Translations under genes and position numbers: made by a program | Notes under the pieces: model-generated | What the model saw: the letters and a program-made list of their open reading frames with translations, nothing else | Databases searched by the model: none | What the model was told of the DNA's origin: nothing | Assembly: GCF_019059575.1 (NCBI RefSeq) | Contig: NW_024882716.1 | Coordinates: 1-64,000, forward strand | DNA: 64,000 bases | Reading direction: 5' to 3' | Origin: Amphibalanus amphitrite | Taxonomy: Eukaryota > Arthropoda > Thecostraca > Balanomorpha > Balanidae | In this document: positions 47,442 to 60,573 of the stretch, in pieces | Layout of the letters: the number at the start of each line of letters is the position of its first letter | Numbering within the stretch: position 1 is the first letter of the stretch

Positions 47442-50400
47442 GCCCGGCAAGCTTCGTGTCCAAAACGGCAGGTGTACCGGCCGCTAACAAGCTATGATTA
47501 ATGGCAGTCGAAGCCAGTCAAGCTCGGAGAATGGCTATGAGGAAGCGAGTCTGTACATGCAATTGTTGTGTGCCGCTGGTGTGAGTTCGTGCTACAAGGG
47601 ATATTAGGGCCATTCAGCGGCACGCAATCCATTAACAGACCGAGAGCAAGCAAATGCAGGCCGCATTCAGTTTAGATACTTGTTTTGAAGCGTCTACCAC
47701 CGCCTGATATGGTAGTGTAGACCGTTTTATGATGTTGATCTTGGATAATGAAACTGTTCATTAATGCTAAATTATCAGTTCAGTTTGGTAGATTGTCCAA
47801 TAGATTAATTTTGAAGATTTAGAAGATTGTCATGGATGGCAATTGACATAAATTGCATCATTACATATTCTCGTGACCTGTATGTGAATTCACACAATGA
47901 CGCATGTTAGACATTAAATTCGCGTCTTTAATAGGTATGTACTCTTGGCTGCCGACCAAGCATTAACTGACTTCAAGGCATCACACGCACTTTAGCGATG
48001 TCATTAGCCTCAACAAGCTAGTGCTATAACTAATGCTAAGACCGCACGTCCGCTTGGTTCTCAGCTCGATGTTACAACCCCGAGCTCACCCACATCCGAC
48101 CTTCCCGGTCCCATCAGGCCACGAGCACCACTGTAGCTCCTGATTACCGGCTCGCTGGCAGTCCGGAGCTGCCAGGCTCCTGGTTAGCAGTCCTATTACC
48201 ACCCGCCATTACCGACAGTTGGCGTCGGTTGCATCATTACTGGATAATCGGCCGGCGGGCGGCCGGCCGCGCGGATTTAGATATCATTGTCCGGCCGCAA
48301 GTGTTACAGAACCAGCAGAACGCTGTTATTATTCAACATTTGTCTCTGGTAATGAGACAATTACGTCCGGGACTGCGCTAAAACACATGTGCGGTCAAAT
48401 TAGATCGGCACGTATTGCTGTAATGGGGTCTAACTGCGGTTTAATGCGGCGCTGCGGCGGTTTAGGAGACTGAGAGACTGAATCCTGCGCGCGGCCGGGC
48501 TGCAGGAGTCGCGGCCGTCGGCCGACACGACCCGAGCGCTCCGGTGGGCGGAGGGAGGCAGTTAGCGGCGCGCCTCGACCTGCAGCGGTCGCTGTTGCAG
48601 CTCTGCGGAACGGCCGTCAGATCGTGAGCGAGCCGCCGCACCCCGGCGCCTAATGAAAGGCGTTCGTGACCAGACGCGATTGGGAACTCGAATGGAACTT
48701 AAATTGCGCTTAAAGTCTGTGTTCTATTATAAAATTAGGCCCATTACATTGGTGGACCGGTGATTATCCGTTCAGCGGGTGCCGGCACGGCGGCGTCTCA
48801 CGCTCGGGCACTCGATCGAGCCGGCGATGGCAGCGCCCCTGGCGGCGGCCGGCGGCAGCTCGTCCAATTCGCCTCGCTCCACGCCATCGCATTCCAGCGG
48901 TGCTAATCGGGTGCGAATTAATCCGCCGTCACGACGCGGCCGCGAATAATAATACACTCATTAGCCGGCGGCTGTCTGTCCGTGTGACGGTCCCGCTGCG
49001 ATGGGGCACGAACGGCGCCGGGTCGAGGCTCGCCGGCACGCACGGGCACGGCTGACCGCACGGGTCAGAGCAGAACACAGGGCAGCGGTAGACTGAAAGA
49101 CTGGGAGAGATGCCTCTGATTGGTTTGACCGATATACACAATATTCATGATTGTGTCTAAGGGACTGAAATTTTATGTGCATTTGTAGAGGGCTTAGAAG
49201 AAAACTTTGTAAATAATTCAAACTTTGTAGAGAATTTTAAGGTGCCGGGTCACGCATAGGTCACGCAGGACACAAGCCATAGCTAGGCGACCAAAAATGT
49301 ACCGGCACAATATTTTCAGCGTTTATATAGGACCTGAAGCAAACCTGACTAGGGCAGGGTCGAACCGGAGCGGTTGACGGAGTTGCAAAAGTTGGCCTAG
49401 TCAGCTCACTGAGAAGCGTGACACCGTATAGGCGAGTCTCACATACCACAGGGTGGTCATGGCCTCACGAGGGTTGGGCAGGCCGAACATTGGCCGAACG
49501 ATTAACCGAATTTATATTAACGTCACGTCGGAACTGTAAAAATGCATGTTCGTCGGTTCTAGGTTAACAGCCGCGATTAGCGGAGCGGTAAGCTGTCACA
49601 AATATCACAATCGTAGCGTGGTGTTACTGTCAGCTACCGGACCTGTTTCTACACCACCACAGTTCTAAACACACAGCCCGAGGGTCGCTGGTGAGTAGCG
49701 AAATCGGACTGACGCTGGCCACGTGCCGCGAATAGCTCGGCCGGCCCGTACGGTACGGTATGCGGCCCGTTCCACCCGCTATAGAACAGTTTGTAGTGGG
49801 GCGGGCCGGTATGACTCAGCGGCTGCTGACTGGTGTAGGAGTAGTCAGAGAGTTTGAGTGGCCTGCAAAGTGGGAGCTTATATGCTAGAATGTCCAAAGG
49901 TAGAAGACATGTCGCCCTCCACGTGGCATTGTGGAAGCGTTGTAGCGTCGAACTCGTCGACTGACGGCACTGGCGAATGGTCTCCTGGAGACCTACCCAT
50001 CGAGGTTCCATTCCCATCCTGTCACTATCCAGTGTCCATTGCCCAATGACCATTCCCAGCATCCAGCATCTAGCACCCTGACGAGTATCTCCGACAAACC
50101 ATCACGACCGACGTGCCGATATTTCCCCACATGCCACCTCGCACCGAGGCAGCGCGACAATTACATCTTATTTACGTGCCCTGGCCGGGTCGCATACGAC
50201 GTCCCACGACGCACGTTCCCTCCCATCGCTACCGTGAGAAAAAATCACACCAATACTGCTCGGAGCGAGAGAGGAATCCAGCGTTGTGTCCGCCCATCCT
50301 GGTGGCACACGACGTGATGAGCTCAGGTGTACCGTTTCGGGGATGCTCCGTAGTTAGTGGAGTGGAGGCTTATGACACCCGATTTAGGAAGGTATTCGCA

Positions 50401-53400
50401 GGCTGACAGACCACCTAAGTTGATTTCTGAGGACGTATCGGGTCATCGCCGCTCAGCAGATGCCCTGGCACCTGCGCTGAGCCACGAACTTTTGCCACCT
50501 TTCAGGAAAGATGCGTCAAGTTAGCGTGTCTTGGATGAGATAAAATATGTCCAGGTAGACTGTACCGCAGAACTTGCATGTATAGCGGCACAGTCTACCA
50601 GTAATTAGAGCATATAACACCGTGAATTGCAGTCTCCGGAACTGCATACAGTCATACAGCTCTTGTGAAGGAGCCAGCTGCAAGCTGCCAACTGACGCTA
50701 TGCATCAAACCAGCTTCACCAGCTTCACCAGTTGCAGGATCCATCACCAGCTGCAGCTGCCGCCGCCAACCGCCGGCTCGGGCCCGTCAAAAGCCGTTTG
50801 ACAGGCCCACGCACTGGATGCTCTTCACGCAGACCGACCCGTCAGATCAGCGCGCTGATTTGAATACGTCTCAATGCTGTGGCCGCACACGGAGGGTTGC
50901 TTTCAACCGCCGCCGACCGGCTGCAGCCGCCATCCCCCGCCGCTGCTGCTGTTACTGCTACTTCGGCGGCGGCGGCGGCGGCGGCTCAGCCCGTGCAGGC
51001 CTGTGAGCACCGTCCGCCACCGTTTAGGCCACCCCGCCCAGCCGAGACCAGGCGTCAGGTCGGATTTAGGACCGGGGCACGATGTTCTGAAGACCCGCCC
51101 AGTAGCTGTCAGCAGTATGAGCGGCCCGCCACCCATCCAGTCCGAGCTGAGAGTACAGAGGGTCCACCCAGGCAGTCCACCACCCATCGAAATAATTCGT
51201 GCTAAGGGTACAGATAATTCGCTCAGCAGTTTGCTTCTTTTCCAGTCACAACTAATTGAAGCGAACTTAGACTTCCCGTCTCCCGTCTCTCGTCTCCCGT
51301 CTCCCGTTCTTCACTACCCGTCTCCCGTCAAAAGGCCATGCAGCCCGTGCCAACAGAAAATCAGCACCACGCCGCGTGCCCCGGGGCGCAAATAAAACTT
51401 GTCGAATTATGCAAATCACAAGCGTGCGTCTATAACATCAGTTAAGGCTTGTATTGTTAGCCTTCTAGGTGTAGTGTTATTCGCCGGCCATTTATTTCTG
51501 CCTGGCTCTGGACGGCTCATGTGCTTATTATGGACATTATGAGGTCATATATCTGGAAGGATTGTAACTAGCGGGTGAGGGGCGACGAGGCGCTCGCCGG
51601 TCGCCACCCACCGCACGCCGTCGGTAGTGTGAACAGCACTGGTCACCGCCAAATGCCGACCAAACGCACCGCAAACTCGGCTTTAATAACTGGCAAGGGG
51701 GTGAAGAAAACAGGTCAGACTCTGTAGGGAGAAAATCATTGCGGGTCAGCCTTGTTATAAGAAGGGTGCCTGACGGTAGTATCCGGTTCTAACATGGGCG
51801 GAGTGGATTGCGAGCATTTGGGTGATGATGCTCTCATGTAGGTGGACACTTATGCAGTAATGTGATTACCATGGGGTTGATGGAGACACAGTGTGCACCG
51901 CGCTGCCCACCTCCACGTCTTCACTCGAACTGAGATAATGGGTTGAGGTCAGTACGGGCCGTTATGATAACCCGGCCGTTAGTGCCGTAACCACCTCGGT
52001 GCGAACGACCGACAGTTTGTAGTCACCTGAACGGCCCGTGATTACATACAGCAGGACGGATATGGGTGGGCTCTTATCCAGTCTTTGAAGGGGGGGCTGT
52101 GGACCACGCTTGTGGGCCCCCACCGACCAACGTTTTCCAGTGATGATTAGTTCGTCAGTCCGTCAATTCTCACCTTCAGACTGTCAAACTAATGCAGCCT
52201 GCACTAGTCTGCAGTACTATATTCATTGCCCCGTCCTTCAAATTCAACTGTCCTGTCAAAACGCAGTCTGCTCAAGCTACTATCGCTTAATGGCTGCAAG
52301 AAGTGTTACTGGGTCCTACTGTCACTTGAAAAACATGAGTTTCTCGATGATTTATTTCATTTACAAATCACACGATGTTTGATTTGACTTCATTAACTGC
52401 AGTGTTTCGAGGAGATACTTAAGTGATAATGTAGCTACCAACCAATGTCCAGCCTATTTGTGATCGACAGATAAACATATCTAAGGCCAGCAAACTTTTA
52501 TCAGTCACGCAAATAAGCACTGCAGACAAATTCAAACATAAACTGGCTCCGGACCACCCACTAAGCAGCAGACAGTTCAAACAGAAAATAATGATTGACG
52601 TTCAAACAGCTGCAGAAAAACGTATTTTTACCTTCAGTTGATGACTTTGTTACCGAGTCCCAAGCTCCAGGAAACTTTTCCCCATCATTTCACTTCACGA
52701 GCCGCGCCGGCTGTCTTCAATACACTAAACCATGTGATTTGAAAGACGCCGTCCACAATTACAACAGTCTGAGAAACACATCAGCTGCCGAATGCCTTGT
52801 AATTTTGTCGGCTGATATCCTTGAGCCTGCATGCAAGCGTCATGGTCAGCGCTTTTTGACTGGTACGGAATCGCTAGCGTGTCACTCATGGTTCGATTGG
52901 ACCTCACGTGTTGTGTGGAAATCTATCCACATATTCGTGTTACTAGATCGTGTTTCTATTCTGCTAAAGGACACAAATAAGGCGTTGTTTCCATTACCAT
53001 TTAGACACCCACGTGGTCAATAGAAGCGACTCTGTCACAATAAACCAGTCACGCTATCTTTGGTAATCAACAGGCGTACTTATGCCTCCAATGGGCCCCC
53101 TGTGAAGCGGTGGAGTCTGTAGACAGTGTCGCCAGGTGCGCTGAGGTCACAGCCAGGTCATTACGAACAGTGGGACCGTGACGGCTGCTGTGATTGGACA
53201 ATACCGACACCGGCGCTCTCTGCGCCCCCCGCTGTGTTCAGTCCAGGGGTCACAGTCCAATAGAGTTGTCCACTCCGCCGGCTTCTCTGGGCCACCGCGA
53301 AGAGGGGGTCGGCTGCCACCCCCGCCGTCATCCATTACCACTGTGCGCTGGTGCGGCACAGGGCGGTGGGAGGGCCGACCCCGGTCAGATGGGCAGACCC

Positions 53401-55130
53401 AGCCGCCCGCAGTCACCCAGCAGGCAGCCTTTATTCGCGCGCCCAGTATTTGGCCAAGGTGGTCGCCGGAACAATGGGCCACCATTCAGTCGCGGACTGG
53501 CCAGTTTTGGCTCTGTCCGGGAGTGAGATATGCTCAGGGAGCCCCCACTGTGCGGGGGTGAGAGTGGGGACGGCGCGGGCGGGATCTATCTGGGCTCACC
53601 GCCAGTGTTGTATCTGTGGATTCTCCAGTTCGCTCTGGCACGCTCCACCATCTTGTATAGAACTAATGGAGCAGAGCCACAGTGCCCCGTTGTCCGGCAT
53701 GGTGACCACCCTTTGTTGGATAAAAATGTGTCTCTGGTGGACCTCCAGTGTAACTATCTGACTGTGGCTGTGAGTCTCAACGACTGCGGTCGGCCCCCGG
53801 TGTGGTCCTACCGTCACCGCGGCCCCCCTCACCGTCAGCCGCCGTGCTGGCCGCTCCTGTCCGCCGGAGCCGACGTCCAGCTCAGTCGTCCCGGTCTGTC
53901 GGCACACAGCGACCCTCCCGTCACACACGCTGACGAATCACTCTGAGAACGCGACTTTGATGAAACGAATGATCGGTGAATGTGCTTTATTTTGCCGGGT
54001 TTAGTAGTGGGCCTTCATTTGTCATGTGGGTCTCGTTGGTGGCCGTATTTGGGCAGATCCACAGCATCCGCAGCATTGAGGAGAGTCCCAATCCATTCAG
54101 CGGAGTGGATGGACCTCACCCAAGTAAGGCAGGTATGCCAGCGACGTGCGCCGTGACTCGGGAGAAACCAGTGGCTGACGGGCTGCTGCCGTTCGGCTGG
54201 TCGGACAGGCCCGAATCGACGCAATTCAAGGAGCTTTGCCAGCAGGGAGAACGGCTATACCTATGACAAAAGTACCCAGTTAAAATGAATTGATAATGCG
54301 AGTTTGTAAGCCTCGATCTCTTTAAACAATAAAACTGCGATACGATTAGTTTTGATAGCCGCACAGATTGAATGCATTGTCCTGCAATGGCCCTATGATT
54401 GGTACGGTAAACAGGACAAAATGGAATAGCCGATATCATGTAAACCGTGACTGATCCGTACTCTCGCCCAGCGCACTATGCTGTCGCCTAAAGTGAGCGA
54501 CGATGTGTTGTAATGGCGAATTCAAACCGGTCATAAAGGTGCACAGTGATGAGGCGTCGTCCTATGACACTCCCCAGCCCACCAGCGAACCCCCAGAACG
54601 GCGTCCACCGCAATGACATCTCATTTGCCCGCCTGTCGTATGTCGATTGGACAAATTTACAGCTGAGGAATCGGACGGAGGTGGGTGTCTCGTACTCAGT
54701 GACCCGGCTGGCCAGCCACAACCGTCTGGCACGGACACAGAAGGTCTCTGCTGCCTACGGGAGGGGCATTCTGCCTGGAAACAGGCAGGTCTTACTCCAC
54801 TCGGAGGACAGTTCCGGCAGGGTTCTAGTTCTTAGATAGGTCGGGGACTTCCAAACAGGACGAGAGTCATTTATGACGCGAATAAACGAGCATAAAACAC
54901 GTTTGTCACGGGTCGATTTGGCGCGCTGATTTTCAGTGGCCCCTATCCGGGGACGATTGCACACCCCAAACGGTTCTATTGTCATCGGGAAGTCAGGAGG
55001 GGGCTGCAACGATAGCTCATCGTTGTCTGATGGTGGTCGCCACTCAGCGAAAGGGGTCTCTGCCCTCAGCTGAACAGAGAATTGGGGTGCCAGAGGATAT
55101 AGTAAAGGGGGGTGGGATAGGATAGGAGAT
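47442..55130. other. Unique intergenic DNA, no gene seen
   Basis: Longest simple stretch of the window. 48,205-48,480 mixes TAATGAGACAATTACG, GTCAAATTAGATCGG and GCGGTTTAATGCGG with CpG-rich DNA and is a regulatory candidate. (CGG)n lies at 50,963-50,985, an ATGCAAAT octamer at about 51,408, and a CCCGTCT heptamer array at 51,273-51,329. Frames of 110-173 codons (50,874; 52,595; 53,178; 53,530) show no conserved motif. 53,150-53,950 is GC-rich, with three overlapping plus-strand frames, which is typical of chance. Confidence 0.4.
51273..51329. repeat. (CCCGTCT)n heptamer repeat
   Basis: About seven 7-bp units, CCCGTCT with variants TCGTCTC and an ATTA-free interruption (TTCTTCACTA). Confidence 0.75.
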
Positions 55131-55400
55131 GAAAGGGTTGGAGATGAGAGGGTAGGAGAGGAGAAGAGCAGCGAGGAGAGGAGAGGAGAGGAGAGGAGAG
55201 GAGAGGAGAGGAGAAGAGAGGAGAGGAGAGGAGAGGAGAGGAGAGGAGAGGAGAGGAGAGGAGAGGAGAGGAGAGGAGAGGAGAGGAGAGGAGAGGAGAG
55301 GAGAGGAGAGGAGAGGAGAGGAGAGGAGAGGAGAGGAGAGGAGAGGAGAGGAGAGGAGAGGAGAGGAGAAGAGAGGAAAGGAAGGAGAAGAAGGAGGGTA
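55131..55400. repeat. (GGAGA)n pentanucleotide satellite
   Basis: About 210 bp (55,170-55,380) of nearly pure GGAGA units with a few GAAGA variants, flanked by imperfect GGAGATGAGAGG. Minus-strand frames read Leu-Ser-Ser-Pro repeats. Confidence 0.97.
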
Positions 55401-57733
55401 AGATTACCATAGACAGAAGAATTACATAATTGCCATTTTCACAACGGGTTATCTGGTGAACGCACCAAACTTGACGAAGTCTGCACTTGTCTCTTTATGC
55501 ACATTGTTGGGGGGAGTTGGGGAGTTCGAGGCCCCAGCAGTCTTAATAAACTACATATTTGTGATCAATGGACTGACAGTTGGAATGGTATGCTCCGTTT
55601 TTCTGTTTGTACATTGAAACGGCATAATCAAGAGTGACAGAATGGTTAAGGAAAGCTATCATCAATTGAGCCGCACTTCAATTTCCGCAACCATCATTTG
55701 TCGTCGAAACATTAAAAATCTGTCTACCAAATTAATTGGTCCTTGAAACTTGATGCCTATTTTTCACATACTTGCTGTGACAAATTACTGAATAGCATTT
55801 TTTCCCAAGGTAAGCTGAATTATAACCTATTTGGAAATTGGAATTCACGGGTAGACTCACCCTGACTGTCGTCATTTTTAAGTGTGCTCGATTGAAGTAC
55901 ATTGTGTTGGGCTCCCGATTGACAAGCAACTCTAAATGATCACGTCACCGGGGTCTGGCGGCGGCTTATCACATCTGCTCTGAGTGACAGCGGCGGGATA
56001 CTCATCAGACCAGCTGAGGACGATAAAAATTAGCATAAGGCTGCCAAATAGTATTGAGTGCTGGAGGAATGTCGCGAATGCGCTGAAAACATGTTTCTGT
56101 TGGTAAAATGCTAGAATATCGCCAATCCTGGTGTGCCTTCCAACCATAAGAGATTAAACTTTCACTGTTCAATGCTGTTCAAAAGGCAAAAGCATTTTTT
56201 GGGAGTACAAAATGCGCATAAAATGCATTTGCTAGTCCCTCACATTTATGTTTTGCAAGTACCAAGGCAAATATTTTCTCAATGTACATGGGAACACATC
56301 GGGGCATCGGCTGGCTATAAGCAAATTACAAAAGCTGCTGGAAAAATATCTGCATCGTGCTCAAGAACATAGATCAATCAATAACCATTCGTCCTAGCCA
56401 AATTTCTGTATCGCCTGGTCCAGTTCCCTTTAGTTTGCCCTTTAGTGTCCCATTATGACAATGTGTTTGCGCTCGCTCGTGCGCGGATTGTGGATCGATG
56501 CGTTGTTTTCAGGATCGGCTGGCCTCGTTCGCCGTGCCATACCGACCCCTGGAGGTGGGGTTAGTCGGCGCGCGTGAACGACCGGCCAAATCGCGCCACT
56601 GTTTTCCAATTCCCGCTAAATTGGCACCCACTTTGTTATGCAAAACACATAGCCTGGCACCGGCCGCTTTAATGGGTTTGTTTTACCTGTGTCGGAATTG
56701 TACAATTACCGCAGTGACGCGGCCAGGTCGGCTCGGACATTCCACCGGCACGGCAGGTGGCAAACAGGCACCTTCCCTGATCTCCAGTGTCAGAGAGGAG
56801 CGCGAGCCTTCCCGAGATTTGTTTTGGAGACCGCCGATCGGAGGGGGGGGGGGGGCTCACACCTCGCACCGTGTCACATGCGACACATACCGCGCATTGC
56901 CGCTGTTAGGGCTCGCCTGATTGGTCTTTTTCCCATAGGTGGGCACTGGTGGGGAGGTAGATCGTCCCCGATTGCCGCACTGCTGGTTCGACAGAGCGAG
57001 ACAGCCCGTCGCGGTCCGTGCCGTGGGGAGGGAATACCTCACATGTCAGGGAGGGGGGGGGGGATAGGGGACTACAGAACGTCAACAGGGCTCGTCAAAG
57101 AGGCAATAAGCCCACGGATGTGATAGAGGTGTGTGATGTTTACATGATAATGAAATTGGACAATTTCTTAACGGCTTCAGAGTAGTTCGAATGATTTAAT
57201 GCTACCAAGTTATACAAGAGGGGTCTGGTAACTGATATACGTAGGAAAAGGGGAAGGGGATATGTTGTCTTCTTTGGTATGGCAAGCTGAAGCGGTGAAT
57301 GCTAATTGCTATCATAATGTATGTAGTAAGAATTAGGATTCATTCATCATATTGAAACATATTGTTTCAATGAAAACTCGCGAAATGCAAGTTTTCATTG
57401 AAGTCTATTTATTTGCTGTTGCATGGCTAACATCGGGACTTCTTTAAAACTTGATAAAATTATCTAATCCATTGGCAGATGCTTGGATCAAGAAGTAGGG
57501 CGAACACTCAACAACGGGGTATTCACTGGCGTGATCCAAAAAGGCAGTCTTTGAGACTGCGCAGGCATACATCAAAAAGTTTCTCCATATTATAAAACTT
57601 CTCGGATTAAAATATTTCTTTCCTTATGCAGGGTTCAAGACAAGGCTTTCCTGATAGAAGCTGTTTTCTATAGCCGTCTTTTTCTAAAAGGGGAAAAGTT
57701 TTATTCTAAAAGGGGAAACTGGTCGATTTCGGG
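55401..57733. other. Unique intergenic DNA, no gene seen
   Basis: Poly-G runs lie at about 56,839-56,853 and 57,051-57,062. Two overlapping hairpins lie at 57,351-57,371 (ATTGAAAC/GTTTCAAT) and 57,368-57,400 (CAATGAAAACT/AAGTTTTCATTG). 56,500-56,720 has CpG-rich DNA with CCGCTTTAATGGG. Frames of about 140 codons at 56,498 and 56,689 are domainless. Confidence 0.4.
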
Positions 57734-57895
57734 CAGAGGCGGATCCAGCTCAGAGTTTTTTTTTTGGGGGGGGGGCAAACCATAACAATTTATCGATTCT
57801 TTCCATGCATCGTCCATAGGCGTAATGTTAAAATTATTCCGTTGGGGGGGGGGGGCAAATGCCCATTTTGCCCCCCCCCCCTGGATCCGCCACTG
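57734..57895. mobile_element. hAT-type MITE 1 with 8-bp duplication
   Basis: 162 bp with ends CAGAGGCGGATCCAG and CTGGATCCGCCACTG, flanked by a perfect 8-bp duplication ATTTCGGG (57,726-57,733 and 57,896-57,903). CA(G)NGGCGGATCCAG ends with 8-bp duplication are typical of hAT elements. Inside: T10G10 at 57,756-57,775 and a poly-G/CAAATGCCCATTTTG/poly-C hairpin before the right end. No coding capacity. Confidence 0.9.
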
Positions 57896-58926
57896 ATTTC
57901 GGGTGCTGATAGGAGTGGAAGTGGCATTTCCTGAAGCATGTTAAGACACCTCAACTTTTTCAATGTTTTTTTTGCAAAATATTTTGATGCATTTCCTTTC
58001 GCGTGATTGAGTGAGCAACAGTTATTGTGACGAAGCTCAAGACCGTTTCAAATAATGTCTCGGTCCTAGCATTGACCACGCTGGATCCCATCAGTACTCA
58101 CTGGACCGCGTCGAGTCTTTATCAGACTCTCACCTCGGTATCGCACACTCGCCAGTGAACGCTGACAGTACCGGAACATCCTCCTCAGTCCTCACTCCCT
58201 CCTCCCGCCCCTCGGTCCCTCTCTCCTCTCCCGCGGCTGTATCCATCTCATCCGACGCATCGAGCGCGTCTCTCCGCTGCCTCACCACGGGACACGAGAT
58301 CACACGGACCAGCCATAAGACGCACAGCGGGGCGGCGACATTATGAAACATGCCATGACTATCAATTTGTCTTCATTCAGACGCGGAATTCAATTAAGCG
58401 CGTCGTGTCGGCTCGGCCGGGCCCCGATTGAGACGTGTTCCGTTAGGGCGGCGCGGCTCTCCAATAACTGCATTATGATGCGGCGCTGGCCGAGTTAACA
58501 CGGCGTGATTGAGCGGCTTGTTTTGGAGTGTCGGCGGCGACGATAATTGATTGAGATCTCGGAGCGCGCCGGTCGCAGGTCGACCAGAATGGGAATGAGG
58601 CAATTAGATGTGGGCTGGCGGCGAGCCCCGGCAGAGACAGACTTTCTCGTGGAGATCAGGGAGGCTGTGTGACTGAACAAGTGAGAAACTGGAGAACATT
58701 GCCGACATTGCTGGGTGCACCTAGAGGCACCTGGGGATCTATGGCGTTCGCTGAGGATGGGACAAAGTAGCCGAGGACTGAGACGGTAGCTGAAGACAAG
58801 CGGAGGAGATGCTAAATTCAGATCAGAATGGATGAAGAGGGCTGAAAACGGATGAGGATATATACGTAAAACGAGGGAGAGTGGATGAGTACAGAGAAAA
58901 GTAAGAAGAGAAGAGTTAGACATTTT

Positions 58927-59029
58927 GTTTTTCTCGCAGACAATGACAATACAATACAATGATACAGACAATGACAATGTGGTCTCATTTATTTTGTTAT
59001 TGTATTGTCATTGTCTGTGAGAAACACAA
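58927..59029. repeat. Inverted repeat, ~30-bp arms
   Basis: GTTTTTCTCGCAGACAATG... ACAATACAATA at the left is mirrored by TATTGTATTGTC... CTGTGAGAAACAC at the right with three differences; about 40 bp lie between, including a third ACAGACAATGACAATG. Possible small MITE; no target duplication identified. Confidence 0.75.
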
Positions 59030-59265
59030 GAGTACATAGAAACGATTGAAGCAATTGAGGACAACAACATGACTTTGAGCTTGGAGGTTTTTTATTTTGG
59101 CTCAGAATGGCAGATGCTCAAGGTGACAAAAAATGATGTGCACTTAGCGTTGCAAGGTGCCTAAGGGCGACTTGTGACGAATATAAAATAAATACCTACA
59201 AAACCGAGTTTTTTAACAATATTCTTCTATGAAAAGTGCTCGGCTCGTTAATTAGTTAAAATAAA

Positions 59266-59299
59266 TATAACTCGGCTTTTTCGACAAAGCCGAGTTATA
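59266..59299. repeat. Perfect 14-bp hairpin
   Basis: TATAACTCGGCTTT and its exact complement around a six-base loop (TTCGAC). AATATTCTTCTA, downstream of the hairpin (about 59,300), also occurs at about 59,218 after another CCGAGTT string, so a unit of about 85 bp may be duplicated here. Confidence 0.8.
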
Positions 59300-59833
59300 A
59301 ATATTCTTCTACATGTAAATAATACTTCCTCCAAGATGCTTCCTCCAGGCAACAAACGCAAGGCGTCGTGCGCGTCGAGGTGAAAGCGAGGTTCGTGTCG
59401 GCCGAGATTGGCAAGAACGGGCTGAATGTGCGCATACGCTGACCAGACAGATTGCGTTTACTACGTGCGGCTTATTCCGGCCGCGGATAATTACATTCTT
59501 TGTGTTTGGAGCGAGCCGTGCAAACATATCGGCCAAGTGCCAGTCCGATCATCTGATATAGGCAACATGCAATAAGGAGCATTTTACCGGCCGATATGCG
59601 TCGGCCGGCCCCGGCACGCTATGCTGGCCGTAATTTGCAGCCCTTAGGGCGTGTACTACATGATTTGATGATTCTGCACGAATAATCGATCATAAGCCAT
59701 CCAAAAGCACCCTTTCGACGCTGCAGCCTGTCACGAAGGGCGCAATCAAACGCAGATAGCGTCGCGGCGAAAAAGCGATCGCTGAGGAGTCGTAATAGAA
59801 AGAGCGCTCGGGTGACGTGACAATGCCGGCTGG

Positions 59834-59881
59834 TGACACCTTGTGACGGGTCACGTGACACCCTGTGATGGGTCACGTGAC
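59834..59881. promoter_or_regulatory. Tandem GTCACGTGAC E-box palindromes
   Basis: Two exact copies of GTCACGTGAC at 59,850-59,859 and 59,872-59,881, inside a 22-bp tandem unit TGACACC(T/C)TGTGA(C/T)GGG. The palindrome equals the CLEAR-type E-box bound by MITF/TFE bHLH-zip factors and contains the general CACGTG E-box. No gene start is visible nearby, so function is inference. Confidence 0.4.
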
Positions 59882-60573
59882 GGCGGTGACGGACAGTGTC
59901 GCGCTGATACGGCGCCGGCCGGCGGTAAATGTGTCACCTCGTCATCACCAGTCACCGCTAGCTGTCAACACAGACCGGCCGAAATATCTACCGCGCTCCT
60001 TCCAGCATATAGAACGCTCGACATACCTGCTTACTGCACTCCTCCCCAATCACTCAGATGGTGGAACAATCCGCCGCCGCGCCCACACACTGTGGCAACA
60101 CGCTAATTAGTGGAAGCTAAAAAGATTGTCCTGAAGACATGGTAAAGATCATTGGTTCCCTGCAGATTGCACATATCAGTCTGTAGTGATTGTGGGCTTC
60201 ATTAAAGATACCTATGTCAATTTTTCTTTTGCCATAAGTCGTGTTTGCCCACATAAATGAATATTTTTTTTTACAAGGTATGCTATTTGAATACAAATGC
60301 ACCACGTCATTTAAACCTGATCGAAGTTTTCCTGAATCTGAGTTTTGACACTTACCACTCAAACAGGCTGGCTTTTGTTTCTCTATTCACGAATCCAGAG
60401 GCCTCTGTATCCCTCTTTAGACAGGAGCTCTAATCTGAGATCGTTTATATCAGACAGCGGACCTTCTGAAAAGAACGGGACGCTGGTGGAGGGGGCTCAC
60501 GTGCCGCCCGGCGGCTTCTTCACAGGGTTATACCAATATGGCGGCTGCCGAGCGAGCCATCCATGCTCAACTC

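Larger units (their letters stand above)
57904..60565. other. Intergenic stretch with small inverted repeats, no gene seen
   Basis: Unique DNA apart from the listed inverted repeats at 58.93-59.03 and 59.27 kb and the E-box pair at 59.85 kb. 58,380-58,640 is CpG-rich with CAATTAAGCGCG and ATAATTGATTGAG motifs. The 160-codon minus frame at 58,495-58,977 ends in the inverted repeat and is domainless. Confidence 0.4.

Noticed and set aside
52595..53023. 142-codon frame in ordinary-composition DNA
   Set aside because: Starts with TTG, matches no family I recognise and has no splice or promoter context; one such frame is expected by chance in 64 kb.
53178..53946. Overlapping frames of 110-138 codons
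   Set aside because: Several frames open together in GC-rich DNA; no conserved motif.
59266..59299. Rho-independent terminator
   Set aside because: The hairpin is not followed by a T-run, no bacterial gene is near, and the window is eukaryotic.
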